Assembly: GCA_009837085.1 (NCBI GenBank)
Contig: VXUF01000126.1
Location: 1-63,869, forward strand
Source of the DNA: Holophagales bacterium
GTDB taxonomy: Bacteria; Acidobacteriota; Thermoanaerobaculia; Multivoradales; Multivoraceae
Direction: 5' to 3'
Length of the DNA: 63,869 nucleotides
Position 1 is the first letter of the stretch. Every line of letters begins with the position of its first letter. Below are positions 8,378 through 17,111 of the stretch, one piece after another. A program made the translations under genes and the position numbers. Under the pieces are notes generated by a model. The model saw only the letters and a list, made by a program, of their open reading frames with translations, did not search any database and was not told the origin of the DNA.

Positions 8378-9716
8378 AAGAACTGTAGATGCCGTTGGCC
8401 TCTGGTGCGTCCTGGGATACGCCGCACTGGCGTTCCTGGCGCGGCAAACCGGCGAGCCCGACCTGCGGGCGTTCCTTTTGCTCGCCGCGTGGACCGGCCT
8501 GCCGGTCTTTGGCCTTTTCCTTTACTTTCGCAGGACCGGGGAGCCGTTCCCCGTCCCGCGGCTGCTGTTCTGGGCGATCGCCTTTCGCCTTGTAGGGCTC
8601 GTGGGCGGCCCTTTCTACGAGGACGACTTCTACCGCTACCTGTGGGACGGTTACCGTTTCGCGGTTGCCGGTACGCCCTACGGCGCCGCGCCGGAGGAGT
8701 TCTTCGTCGATCCGGCGGTGCCGGTGCTGTTCCAGGGCGTCCTGGACGGTGTGAACTACCCGGAGTTGCCGACGATCTACGCGCCGGTCACGCAGGTCGT
8801 CTTTCTCCTCGCGTACTGGATCAAGCCGGCGAGCATCGCCGTGCTGCAGGCGATCCTGATCGCTGTCGATCTGGCTGTCGTCGTCCTCCTGCTCCGACTG
8901 GCGCCGGCGCGGAATGTCCTCCTCTATGCGTGGTGCCCGCTGGTCGTCAAGGAGATCGCCTTCACCGCCCATCCGGACGGCATCGGCGTCGGCTTGCTGC
9001 TGGCCGCTATCGTTGTTGCCCGCGACCCGATTGGCGCGTCCTCGCGGCAGATGCGAAAGGGCTCCGACGACCGGCCGCGGCCGGCGGAACGGCACCACCG
9101 CTGGTGGATCGCCGCCGCGCTTCTCGGCCTGGCCGTAGCGGCCAAGACGTTCGCACTGGTGCTGGCACCGCTCATCCTGCTGCGCGCCCGGCTCCGGCAT
9201 TGGCTCCTCTTCGTGGCCACGGCGGTTGCGGTCTACCTGCCGTTCGTGGTCATGGGCGGCACCGATCTCGTCTCGCTCCTGACCTTCGCGCGGGACTGGG
9301 AGTTCAACTCGGCGATCTTCGGACTGCTCAAGACGGTTGTGCCGCCGTCCGGCGCGCGGCTGGTCGTCGGCCTGTTGTTCGCTGTCTTCTGGGCCGCCTG
9401 CTTCATCCGGTACGCCCGCGGTGGGGAACGCGGAATCCCCCGCGGCGACGTGCTGTTCGGGGTATTGCTGGTGCTGTCCCCGGTGATCAACCCGTGGTAC
9501 CTGCTTTGGCTGTTGCCCTTCGCGGTAGTCTTTCCGAGCGTCTGGGCGTGGACGGCATCGGTTGCGATCCTGCTCAGCTACATCACCGGGCTCAATCTGC
9601 CCGACTACACGTTGCAACCATACGAACAGCCGCTCTGGGTCCGGGGACTGGAGTTCGGCTTGATCGGCCTGGCGCTGGCTGCCGACGTCGCGCTGCGCCG
9701 CCGGAGAGAGATATGA
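8367..9716 (+). CDS. Multi-spanning GT-C glycosyltransferase (GT87/mannosyltransferase-like)
   Basis: A 449-residue integral membrane protein with about ten hydrophobic segments. After the second segment it has FYEDDFYRYLWDGYRFAV, the acidic first-loop motif of polyprenol-phosphate-dependent GT-C enzymes, followed by YPELPTIYAPVTQ. The family transfers a sugar from a lipid-phosphate donor on the outer face of the inner membrane; donor and acceptor are unknown. The TTG start at 8367 overlaps the preceding gene by 11 bp, with GGACGGAGTGGG just upstream. The stop overlaps the first codons of the DUF547 frame. It belongs to the same compact run as the B12 pair, with no obvious functional link. 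Confidence 0.75.
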   Translation: MASRRTVDAVGLWCVLGYAALAFLARQTGEPDLRAFLLLAAWTGLPVFGLFLYFRRTGEPFPVPRLLFWAIAFRLVGLVGGPFYEDDFYRYLWDGYRFAVAGTPYGAAPEEFFVDPAVPVLFQGVLDGVNYPELPTIYAPVTQVVFLLAYWIKPASIAVLQAILIAVDLAVVVLLLRLAPARNVLLYAWCPLVVKEIAFTAHPDGIGVGLLLAAIVVARDPIGASSRQMRKGSDDRPRPAERHHRWWIAAALLGLAVAAKTFALVLAPLILLRARLRHWLLFVATAVAVYLPFVVMGGTDLVSLLTFARDWEFNSAIFGLLKTVVPPSGARLVVGLLFAVFWAACFIRYARGGERGIPRGDVLFGVLLVLSPVINPWYLLWLLPFAVVFPSVWAWTASVAILLSYITGLNLPDYTLQPYEQPLWVRGLEFGLIGLALAADVALRRRREI

Positions 9717-9727
9717 AGGGAAGAGCA

Positions 9728-10549
9728 ATGACGAATCGCAACCTGACAATCCTTGGGGTGGTGATGGCGGTGGCCTTGGCCTGTGGAGCTCCGGAGTCGA
9801 AGGAGATCGCGGGGTGGGACGTCAGTGACGAAACGAGTAGCGAGACCCTCGATCACGGTTCCTGGCAGGAGATTCTGGACGCCTACGTCGGTGCCGACGA
9901 GATGGGCGTCAACCTGTTCGACTACGCGGCGATCTCGGCCAGCGCCGCCGACACCGCGAAGCTGGGCGACTATCTCGACTACCTGCAGGGGCTCGATCCG
10001 AGCGTCTACGCACGGGCCGAGCAGATGGCGTACTGGATCAACCTCTACAACGCGCTCACGGTCCAGGTGGTGCTTTCCGAGTACCCGGTGGATTCCATCA
10101 AGGAGATTCACGAGGGTGTCATTCCGAACACCGGCCCGTGGCAGGACCCGCACGCGCTGGTGAACGGCCGGAATCTGAGCCTGGACGACATCGAGCACGG
10201 CATCCTGCGTCCCCTCTGGCGCGACAAGCGGATCCACTACGCGGTGAACTGCGCCGCGTACGGCTGTCCCCATCTGCTGGCCACGGCGTTCACCGCCGCC
10301 AACACGGAAGAGCTGCTCGAGCAGGGCGCGTGGGACTACGTGAACAACCCGCGCGGCGTCGACTTCGTCGACGAGGACTTCATCGTCATCTCGAGCATCT
10401 ACGACTGGTACACCGAGGACTTCGGCAACACCGAGGAGTCCGTCGTCGCGCACCTCATCGACTACGCGGAGGAAGACCTCGCCGCGCGTCTCGAAGGGTT
10501 CGCCGGTTCGATCGACTACGAGTACGACTGGAGCCTGAACGCGCCCTAA
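9728..10549 (+). CDS. DUF547 lipoprotein
   Basis: A 273-residue predicted lipoprotein with a signal peptide ending in the lipobox LAC (VVMAVALACGAPES). The rest is a DUF547 domain with the hallmark MAYWINLYNALTVQVV and the conserved RIHYAVNCAAYGCPHL segment, whose Cys and His residues are invariant in the family. The function of DUF547 is unknown; its fold suggests a thiol-dependent enzyme (inference). ATG 9728 is preferred because AAGGGAAGAG precedes it; an ATG at 9713 overlapping the previous stop is the alternative. Confidence 0.83.
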   Translation: MTNRNLTILGVVMAVALACGAPESKEIAGWDVSDETSSETLDHGSWQEILDAYVGADEMGVNLFDYAAISASAADTAKLGDYLDYLQGLDPSVYARAEQMAYWINLYNALTVQVVLSEYPVDSIKEIHEGVIPNTGPWQDPHALVNGRNLSLDDIEHGILRPLWRDKRIHYAVNCAAYGCPHLLATAFTAANTEELLEQGAWDYVNNPRGVDFVDEDFIVISSIYDWYTEDFGNTEESVVAHLIDYAEEDLAARLEGFAGSIDYEYDWSLNAP

Positions 10550-10564
10550 CGCGGGGCGCTGGAA

Positions 10565-11473
10565 TCAGAACCCGCCGCCGCCGAAGGTGAAGCCGACGCT
10601 GAGGCCGAGGACCTGGGAGTTCGGGGTGTTGCGGCCGCCGATGACGTCGCCATAGGTCAACGCGAGGCTCGCGCTGCCCGTGAGGCCGATGTTCACCGTG
10701 CCGTAGAGAAGGTCGATGTCTTCCTGAAGCTCCGGGAAGCGTGCCGGTGAGAAGGGCGGAACGCCGATGTCGAGCCCCGAACCGCCGTCGGTCATCCGGT
10801 AGCCGACGCTCAAGCCGACTCGTTCTCCGACCAGAACGCCGGCCGAGAGATTCAGGATGATGTCCTCCGGGATGTCGTCGGTGCGGTAGCGGTAGCCGAC
10901 CTCGGCGGACAGGACGCCCCGCTCACCGACGTACTTGCCGATCAGCAGAGAAACCTCGGCGCCGTTGCCGCCGTCGCCCAGGGAGTTGATGTAGCCGGTG
11001 TCGTAGTCGCCCGCGAGGATGGCGCCGAACCGCAGCGCCATGCTCGGGCCCGAAGTCACGACCTCGTCCCGGAACCGCCAGGTCAGGCCGGCCCTCGCGT
11101 CCTGGAGCCCGCTCAGGTCGTCCTTGTTCGGGTGCTTGGGGCCGCCCCCGGGATACTGGCTGTCCGACGTGCCGAGCTGGAAGTCGAGGGCGAGAGCGTC
11201 GGATATGCCGTATGTCCCGTTGACCCAGACCGTGTCGAGGCCGAGCGTGCCGGCGAGCTGGATCGTCGTCGAGTCGGCGCCGGCCATGCTTCGCCACCGT
11301 TCGGAGCGCTCGTAGTCGGTCGCTTCCTGGGAGACGTAGGAGAAGGTAACCGTGCCCGATCCGGGCGCGGGCAGCCAGGGGGAGCCTTCGGCGACCAGCG
11401 GCGGCGCCGTGAAGACGAGGACGGCAACCGCCGTCAGAAGGAGCGGACGCGGGGAACGTCTGTTCATCGTCAT
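10565..11473 (-). CDS. Outer-membrane beta-barrel protein
   Basis: A 302-residue protein with a signal peptide (LLLTAVAVLVFTAPPLVAEG) and a body of alternating amphipathic strands such as VTFSYVSQEATDY, ALDFQLGTSD, VSLLIGKYVG, LSAEVGYRYRT and VGLSVGYRMTDGG. It ends in Phe (LGLSVGFTFGGGGF), the usual C-terminal signature for BAM recognition. No specific family was recognised; a transport (FadL-like) or structural role are both possible. It lies just downstream of a small CxxC protein on the same strand, with a 7-bp gap, so the two are probably co-transcribed. Confidence 0.75.
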   Translation of the reverse strand: MTMNRRSPRPLLLTAVAVLVFTAPPLVAEGSPWLPAPGSGTVTFSYVSQEATDYERSERWRSMAGADSTTIQLAGTLGLDTVWVNGTYGISDALALDFQLGTSDSQYPGGGPKHPNKDDLSGLQDARAGLTWRFRDEVVTSGPSMALRFGAILAGDYDTGYINSLGDGGNGAEVSLLIGKYVGERGVLSAEVGYRYRTDDIPEDIILNLSAGVLVGERVGLSVGYRMTDGGSGLDIGVPPFSPARFPELQEDIDLLYGTVNIGLTGSASLALTYGDVIGGRNTPNSQVLGLSVGFTFGGGGF

Positions 11474-11480
11474 CTCCGGG

Positions 11481-11855
11481 CTACAGCTTGTAGCGGCGGG
11501 TCAGGTAGAAGTGGACGAGTTCCTGCTCGTCCGGTGCTTCCGCGCACGCGGATTCGCCGGCCCCGGGGCAGAGCACGTTGATGTGCTCGTCGTCGTCGGT
11601 GCCCGGCTTGTCGGCCTCGTCGCGAGCCTCCAGACTGTTCTTCAGGCTGAGAGCGCGGTCACGGTCGAGGTCGCGCTTCTGCAGGGGACAGGAGGGACAG
11701 ACGAGCTTCTGGAACGTGAGCGCCTTGCCCATGGTGTAGGCGTCCCGCGGGTTGATGCCCTTGCCGGCGGCGATCGTGCCGGATGCGTACAGGCCCGCCT
11801 GCGCAAGGCAGGTAACGAGGATGCAGGCCGACAGGCCGATCATGAACCGTTTCAT
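11481..11855 (-). CDS. Small exported CPSC-motif protein
   Basis: A 124-residue hypothetical protein with an N-terminal signal peptide (MKRFMIGLSACILVTCLAQAGLYA) and a CPSC motif in KLVCPSCPLQKRD, followed by an Asp/Glu-rich, highly charged region with two more cysteines (VLCPGAGESAC). The four cysteines could form disulfides or bind a metal or haem-like group; no known family was recognised. ATG 11855 is chosen because the signal peptide starts there and GGGAG lies about 13 nt upstream. Probably one operon with the downstream barrel protein. Confidence 0.6.
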   Translation of the reverse strand: MKRFMIGLSACILVTCLAQAGLYASGTIAAGKGINPRDAYTMGKALTFQKLVCPSCPLQKRDLDRDRALSLKNSLEARDEADKPGTDDDEHINVLCPGAGESACAEAPDEQELVHFYLTRRYKL

Positions 11856-11925
11856 CCTTGATGTGTCTCCCGTCTCAGAGCTGGAGGGGCTCCGCGAATT
11901 GCGTGTTGAAGGTGGGCGCAACGTA

Positions 11926-11939
11926 GCACAGCGCTGTGC
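11926..11939. promoter_or_regulatory. 14-bp perfect palindrome, possible operator
   Basis: GCACAGCGCTGTGC is a perfect palindrome in the 136-bp gap between the divergent CPSC-protein and enoyl-CoA hydratase genes. A dimeric repressor such as a TetR/FadR-type fatty-acid regulator could bind it, but no regulator gene is adjacent. The palindrome is seen; the role is inferred. Confidence 0.4.
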
Positions 11940-11991
11940 CACAATCACCGGCCGTCAGCGAACAACGACCACCCAGGAAGGAGCGGCAGGC

Positions 11992-12843
11992 ATGATCCAG
12001 ACGGGCGAGTTCAGGGGCTTCGAGGTGTCCATGGAGGATCCGGGGATCCTGGTCATCACCTTCAACCGGCCGGACCGTCTCAATGGCATGGACGCGCCGA
12101 TGAAGCGGGACCTGCTGGAGACGCTCACGCAGGCCGCGATGGAAGACCCGGTGCGGGTCGTCCTCTTTGCGGGCAGCGGCAGGGCGTTCTCCGCCGGCGA
12201 CGACATCAGCGGCCAGGACAAGGGCCGGCGCGGCGAAGCGCTGGTGCCGGACATTCACCGCGGCCACGACAACGTGCTCGGCACGATCAACGGGCTGCGC
12301 AAGATCTCCCAGCCCATCAACACGGCGATTCGCGGCATGGACAAGCTGACGATCGCGGCGATGAACGGCGTCGCGGTCCAGACCGGCTTCTCGCTCGCGC
12401 TCAGTTGCGACTTCCGGATCGCCTCGAGCGCGGCGCGCATGGGCAGCGGCACGCTCCGCTTCGGGCTTCTGCCGGACGAGGGCGGCCACTACCTGCTGCT
12501 GCAGATGATGGGGCTGCCGAAGACGATGGACTTCCTGATGCGCAGCAGACTCGTCGGCGCGGCGGAGGCGCACGACCTCGGGCTCGTGCACGAAGTGGTG
12601 GAGCCGGACGAGTTGATGCCGCGGGCCATGGACCTGGCGCGTGAACTCGCCAATGGGCCGCAGGTGGCGATGCGGCTGCTCAAGCGCAGCCTCTACAACG
12701 CCGCCGACCAGACCTGGGAGCAGTCGCTCGAGGACATCGCGGCCCGGACGCCGATGGCCGACCATCACCCGGACTCCCGCGAGGGGGTGGCGGCGTTCCG
12801 CGGGAAACGGAAGCCGTCCTTCAACGCCTGGCTGGAGGAGTGA
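11992..12843 (+). CDS. Enoyl-CoA hydratase/isomerase (crotonase) family protein
   Basis: A 283-residue crotonase-fold enzyme acting on acyl-CoA thioesters. The N-terminal block ILVITFNRPDRLNGMDAPM, the oxyanion-hole region GRAFSAGDDISG and the MNGVAVQTGFSLALSCDFRIAS segment are typical. The first catalytic-Glu position of hydratases appears degenerate, while the PDEGG segment supplies an acidic residue, so substrate and reaction (hydratase, isomerase or hydrolase) are uncertain. ATG 11992 is fixed by AGGAAGGAG upstream. It precedes a thiolase by 83 bp and probably acts in the same acyl-CoA degradation route. Confidence 0.85.
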   Translation: MIQTGEFRGFEVSMEDPGILVITFNRPDRLNGMDAPMKRDLLETLTQAAMEDPVRVVLFAGSGRAFSAGDDISGQDKGRRGEALVPDIHRGHDNVLGTINGLRKISQPINTAIRGMDKLTIAAMNGVAVQTGFSLALSCDFRIASSAARMGSGTLRFGLLPDEGGHYLLLQMMGLPKTMDFLMRSRLVGAAEAHDLGLVHEVVEPDELMPRAMDLARELANGPQVAMRLLKRSLYNAADQTWEQSLEDIAARTPMADHHPDSREGVAAFRGKRKPSFNAWLEE

Positions 12844-12926
12844 CCGACCGACCGGACGGTAGGTGCTAGTCTCGGGGGTCCGAAGGACCGACTACACAGC
12901 CACCATCCACGCCAGGGAGCCTTTCC

Positions 12927-14108
12927 ATGACTGACGCCGTCATCGTTTCCACCGCCCGCACGCCGATCGGCAAGGCCTATCGGGGCGCCTTCAACAACCT
13001 CGAGTCGCCGACCATGGGCGCGGCGGCGATTTCCGCTGCGGTCGAACGCGCCGGCGTCGAGAAGGGCGAGGTCGACGACGTCGTCATGGGCTGCGCCATG
13101 CAGCAGGGCACCCAGGGCAACAACGTCGCCCGGCAGTGCGCGATCCGGGCCGGCCTGCCGGTCGAGGTGTCGGGAATGACGGTGGACAGGCAGTGCTCGT
13201 CGGGCCTGATGGCGATCGCCACCGCCGCCAAGCAGGTCGTGATCGATGGGGCGCCGGTCGTGGTCGCCGGCGGAATCGACTCGATCAGTCTGGTGCAGAA
13301 CGACAAGATGAACCACTTCCGTGTTCCCGATCCCTGGATCAAGGAGAACAAGCCGGATCTCCACCTGCCGATGATCGACACCGCCGAAGTCGTGGCGAAG
13401 CGCTACGACGTCACCCGCGAGCAGCAGGACGAGTACGGCCTGCAGAGCCAGCAGCGGACTGCGGCCGGGCAGGAGTCGGGCGCCTTCGACGACGAGATCA
13501 TCACGATGAACGCGACGAAGATGATTCTCGACAGGGCGACCGGGGATATCAGCTTCGGCGAGGTCGAGCTCAGCCAGGACGAGGGCAACCGCCCGAGCAC
13601 GACGATCGAGGGTCTCTCCGGGCTCAAGCCGGTGCGCGAGAACGGCACGATCACCGCCGGCAACGCCAGTCAGCTCTCCGACGGCGCCTCGGCGTGCGTG
13701 GTCATGGACTCGAAGCTGGCGGAGCAGCGCGGTCTCGAGCCGCTCGGCATCTACAAGGGCATGGCGGTCGCCGGCTGCGAGCCGGACGAGATGGGGATCG
13801 GTCCCGTCTTCGCTGTTCCCAAGCTGCTCGAGCGCCAGGGCCTGACGATCGACGACATCGACCTATGGGAGCTGAACGAGGCGTTCGCGGTGCAGGTCAT
13901 CTACTGCCGTGACCGGCTGGGCATCCCGAACGAGAAGCTGAACGTGAACGGCGGCGCGATCTCGATTGGCCATCCCTACGGCATGAGCGGCGCGCGCATG
14001 GTCGGCCACGCGCTGATCGAGGGCAAGCGCCGCGGCGCGAAGAACGTCGTCGTCACGATGTGCATCGGCGGCGGCATGGGCGCCGCGGGGCTGTTCGAGG
14101 TGGCGTGA
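12927..14108 (+). CDS. Acetyl-CoA C-acyltransferase (thiolase)
   Basis: A 393-residue, full-length thiolase. The acyl-accepting Cys90 lies in [11 protein letters not shown], His349 in [13 protein letters not shown] and the second catalytic Cys379 in [11 protein letters not shown]; the NEAFAVQ block is also intact. It should catalyse thiolytic cleavage of 3-ketoacyl-CoA in beta-oxidation, or the reverse condensation. An AGGGAGCC ribosome site precedes the ATG, and a TAGTCT -10 hexamer lies at 12867-12872. Its stop overlaps the start of the Tsx-like porin gene (GTGA), which suggests co-translation. Confidence 0.93.
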   Translation: MTDAVIVSTARTPIGKAYRGAFNNLESPTMGAAAISAAVERAGVEKGEVDDVVMGCAMQQGTQGNNVARQCAIRAGLPVEVSGMTVDRQCSSGLMAIATAAKQVVIDGAPVVVAGGIDSISLVQNDKMNHFRVPDPWIKENKPDLHLPMIDTAEVVAKRYDVTREQQDEYGLQSQQRTAAGQESGAFDDEIITMNATKMILDRATGDISFGEVELSQDEGNRPSTTIEGLSGLKPVRENGTITAGNASQLSDGASACVVMDSKLAEQRGLEPLGIYKGMAVAGCEPDEMGIGPVFAVPKLLERQGLTIDDIDLWELNEAFAVQVIYCRDRLGIPNEKLNVNGGAISIGHPYGMSGARMVGHALIEGKRRGAKNVVVTMCIGGGMGAAGLFEVA

Positions 14109-14914
14109 CGCCAGGAGGCGGCTGGCGAAGAGGATTCGGGGGGCGGCGCCGTTTCGTCGTCGCCGCTCTGGCCGCCCTGGTCGCGGTTTCCGCTCCGGCC
14201 GCCGCGCAGACCGAGTTCCATTTCCAGTTCGGCGAATTGCTGAACCCGTTCTCGGCTCAGGAGGAAGAGAGCTTCGTCCTCACGTTGCAGCAGGCGACGC
14301 AGTGGAAGTACGGCGACAGCTTCTTCTTCATCGACTACCTCGACGACAGGGGCCGGGACGGTTTCAACGAGCGGGACTTCTACGGCGAGTGGTACCCGAC
14401 GTTGAGCCTCGGCAAGATGACCGGGAAGGCGGTCGGCGGCGGCCCGCTGGTCGACGTGGGCTTCATCGCCGGCCTGAACGCCGCCGGCGACGCGAAGGTG
14501 GTCAAGTACCTGCCCGGGCTGCGTTTGGCCTGGAAGGCGCCCGGGTTCATCTTCCTGAACACGGACCTGATGCTGTACCTCGACGGCAGCAGCGGCGTCG
14601 GCGCCGGCGGCGCGCCGCGAACCGATGACAGCTACTGCTTCGACGTGAACTGGCTGTACCTTTTCGACGTTGGCGAGCAGAGCTTCCAGATCACCGGCCA
14701 CGCCGAGTACATCGGCGCCGTGACGAACGAGTTCGGCGTCGAGTACGGCGGCACGATCCTCGCTCAGCCTCAGTTCCGCTGGGACGCTGGCAAGGCGTTC
14801 GGCGGCGATGCTGGCAAGCTGTTCGCCGGGATCGAGTACCAGTACTGGAGCAACAAGCTCGGCACTGACCAAGACGAAAGCGCCGTGCAGTTGTTGCTAG
14901 CCTGGCAGCTGTAG
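14105..14914 (+). CDS. Tsx-like outer-membrane channel protein
   Basis: A 269-residue protein with a basic N-terminus, a signal peptide ([19 protein letters not shown]) and a beta-barrel body. The segments [16 protein letters not shown] and [14 protein letters not shown] resemble the nucleoside-specific channel (Tsx/DUF5020) family. It ends in a hydrophobic strand ([10 protein letters not shown]). The GTG start overlaps the thiolase TGA by four bases. Given that coupling, it may admit a substrate feeding acyl-CoA metabolism rather than nucleosides (inference). Confidence 0.72.
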   Translation: MTPGGGWRRGFGGRRRFVVAALAALVAVSAPAAAQTEFHFQFGELLNPFSAQEEESFVLTLQQATQWKYGDSFFFIDYLDDRGRDGFNERDFYGEWYPTLSLGKMTGKAVGGGPLVDVGFIAGLNAAGDAKVVKYLPGLRLAWKAPGFIFLNTDLMLYLDGSSGVGAGGAPRTDDSYCFDVNWLYLFDVGEQSFQITGHAEYIGAVTNEFGVEYGGTILAQPQFRWDAGKAFGGDAGKLFAGIEYQYWSNKLGTDQDESAVQLLLAWQL

Positions 14915-14923
14915 GCGCCGCGG

Positions 14924-15841
14924 CTACGTCGGCTCCCAGGTGAAGACGTCGGTCGTCCGGTCGAGGTCGAAGAACGACCCGGCGAGGGCCGGCATGCCGC
15001 GCTCCGCGATGGATTCCGGGGTCCAGCCGTCGCTGTTGTGGACGGAGCGAACAGGTCTCGGCTGGCTCATCAGGAAGATCTCGTTCTTGCGGACCGCGAA
15101 GATCTGGCCGCTGACGTCCTTCGCCCCGTCGCTCAGAAGGTAGACCGCGAGCGGCGCGACCAGGGCCGGCGTCATCTCCTTCATCTTCGCGACCCTCGCG
15201 GCCTGCGCCGGATCGGCGGTCGGGATCGTGCCGATGAGCCGCGACCAGGCGAACGGGGCGATGCAGTTCGAGCGCACTTCGAAGCGCTGCATGTCGAGCG
15301 CCAGGGACTTGGAGAGTCCGACGATGCCGAGCTTGGCGGCGGCGTAGTTGGCCTGGCCGAAGTTGCCGATCAGCCCCGATGTCGACGTCATGTGGACGAA
15401 GGCGCCGCCGATCTGCTTGCGATAGTGGGGCGCCGCGGCCCGGGCCACGTTGAAGCTGCCCTTGAGGTGCACGGCGATCACCGCGTCCCAGTCGCTCTCG
15501 TCCATCTTGTGGAAGATGACGTCACGCAGAATGCCGGCGTTGTTGACGACGCCGTCGATCTGGCCGAACTCGTCGAGCGCCTGTTCGACCATGCGATTGG
15601 CGCCGTCGAAGTCGGCGACGCTCTCGTAGTTCGCGGCGGCCCGTCCTCCCGCCGCCGCGATCTCGTCGACGACGCTCTGCGCGGGCGTCTGGTCGGCACC
15701 GTCGCCGCGCTCGGAGCCGCCCAGGTCGTTGACGATGACCGCCGCGCCCTGGGCGGCGGCGAGCAGGGCGATGTCGCGGCCGATGCCGCGGCCGGCGCCG
15801 GTGACGACGATCACCTTCTCGTGCAACATGCGGGTATTCAT
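14924..15841 (-). CDS. Short-chain dehydrogenase/reductase (MFE-2-type hydroxyacyl-CoA dehydrogenase-like)
   Basis: A 305-residue classical SDR with the NAD(P)-binding motif VTGAGRGIGRDIA, NNAGILRD, a catalytic Ser in HMTSTSG and the YAAAK active-site motif. The VIVNDLGG segment after the Rossmann helix and the long C-terminus resemble the dehydrogenase half of peroxisomal multifunctional enzyme type 2, pointing to a 3-hydroxyacyl-CoA substrate. The start is set by GGGAGG 8 nt before ATG 15841. It follows the M20 peptidase gene by 17 bp on the same strand. Confidence 0.87.
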   Translation of the reverse strand: MNTRMLHEKVIVVTGAGRGIGRDIALLAAAQGAAVIVNDLGGSERGDGADQTPAQSVVDEIAAAGGRAAANYESVADFDGANRMVEQALDEFGQIDGVVNNAGILRDVIFHKMDESDWDAVIAVHLKGSFNVARAAAPHYRKQIGGAFVHMTSTSGLIGNFGQANYAAAKLGIVGLSKSLALDMQRFEVRSNCIAPFAWSRLIGTIPTADPAQAARVAKMKEMTPALVAPLAVYLLSDGAKDVSGQIFAVRKNEIFLMSQPRPVRSVHNSDGWTPESIAERGMPALAGSFFDLDRTTDVFTWEPT

Positions 15842-15858
15842 TTCAGGTGCCTCCCGTC

Positions 15859-17034
15859 TCAGGCCGCGGCGATGGCGGCGATGGTTCGACAACCGTCGAG
15901 GTACTCCTGTACGTCGACGTACTCGTCCACGGTGTGGGGGTTGTGCTGTCCCGCGCCCAGGGTCACCGTGGGCAGACCCTTGGCGTTCAGGTAGTTCGCG
16001 TCGAGTCCGCCGTTGGCGACGAGGTACTCGGCCTCCACGCCGAGAACCGCCTGGACCCGTTCTGCGGCGAGTTGCACGGGCGGTGAGTCCTTGGGCATCT
16101 CGAACGCCTCGTAGTCGGTCTCGGCCCGGAAGTCGACGCGGCCGCACTTGCCGTCGGAACTCGTGACGCTGCGGGCGGCCTGCTCGAACGCGTCGCGGTA
16201 GGCGGCCGTGATCTGCGCCAGGAACGCCTTGTCGTGGCTGCGCGATTCGCCGGACACGAAGACGTGGTCGGTGACCTGGTTGCTCGCTTCGCCGCCCGCC
16301 ATCCGGCCGATGTTCGAGGTGCCGCTACCGGCCGCGAGCTCGATCTTGCCGAAGAATCCCCGCCCGGCCACGTCGGCCACCGCGCGCGAAGCGATCAGCG
16401 CCGCGGAGATTCCGTGTTCGGGATGCACCCCCGCGTGGGAGGACTTGCCATGGATGTCGACTTGCCACCGATCGGCGCCGGTCGCGCCGATGATGAGCAC
16501 GTGGGGTGCGCCCGAGTCGATGTTGAAGCCCAGTTCGGGACGGCCGAGTCGCTCGAGTTCCACGGTCCGTGCACCCCACAGGCCGACCTCCTCGCCGACC
16601 GTCATCAGGACCGTGATCGGCGGCCGGGGAACGCCGTGAGCCAGCAGAGTCTCGACCATCGTCACAAGAGCGCCGATCGAGGTCCGGTTGTCGCCGCCGA
16701 GCGCCGTGTCCCCTTCCGCCTCGATCCGCCCGTTCCGGCGCACGGGCACCGCGCCGCGGCAGAGCGGCACCGTGTCCATGTGGCCCATGAACAGCCGTCG
16801 CGGACCAGGCCGGGTGCCGGGCAGGTCGACGATCAGGTTGCCGACTTCATAGTCGCCGGGGATTCGCTGGTTCGCGTCGTCGTGGCCGATCCACGACGGC
16901 TCGCAGCCCGCTCCGAGGAGCTTTTCCCGGACCTCGGCCGCGACCTTGCCCTCGCGGCCGCTCAGGCCCTCGATGGCCAGCAGGTCCATCAGGTGGTCGA
17001 GGGCGCGGGCTTCGTCGATTGGGGGTGGGGTCAT
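15859..17034 (-). CDS. M20-family metallopeptidase (peptidase T-like)
   Basis: A 391-residue di-zinc M20 peptidase. Visible metal-site motifs are LFMGHMDTVPL (first His and Asp), ALGGDNRTSIGA (bridging Asp), TVGEEVGLWGA (general base Glu and ligand Glu), NIDSG (ligand Asp) and, at the C-terminus, LGAGQHNPHTVDE (last His ligand). The lid domain contains GKSSHAGVHPEHG, the dimerisation His. No signal peptide is present, so it should cleave tripeptides or similar amides in the cytoplasm. ATG 17034 starts the family domain; a longer frame to 17163 would overlap the divergent sulfatase. Confidence 0.9.
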   Translation of the reverse strand: MTPPPIDEARALDHLMDLLAIEGLSGREGKVAAEVREKLLGAGCEPSWIGHDDANQRIPGDYEVGNLIVDLPGTRPGPRRLFMGHMDTVPLCRGAVPVRRNGRIEAEGDTALGGDNRTSIGALVTMVETLLAHGVPRPPITVLMTVGEEVGLWGARTVELERLGRPELGFNIDSGAPHVLIIGATGADRWQVDIHGKSSHAGVHPEHGISAALIASRAVADVAGRGFFGKIELAAGSGTSNIGRMAGGEASNQVTDHVFVSGESRSHDKAFLAQITAAYRDAFEQAARSVTSSDGKCGRVDFRAETDYEAFEMPKDSPPVQLAAERVQAVLGVEAEYLVANGGLDANYLNAKGLPTVTLGAGQHNPHTVDEYVDVQEYLDGCRTIAAIAAA

Positions 17035-17099
17035 GGGCGGTCTCGGGTCGTCTGGGGGTAAGCGGAAGTTGGCGATCCTACTGTCTTCAAGCGGTCCCT

Positions 17100-17105
17100 T
17101 ACACT
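17100..17105 (+). promoter_or_regulatory. Leaderless -10 box of the arylsulfatase gene
   Basis: TACACT with only 6 nt to the ATG at 17112, and no Shine-Dalgarno sequence. Pattern-based prediction. Confidence 0.5.
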
Positions 17106-17111
17106 CGCGCC

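Noticed and set aside
8259..9749. A 496-codon reverse frame antisense to the glycosyltransferase
   Set aside because: Highly polar Arg/Gln/Glu-rich product typical of the antisense of membrane-protein codons.
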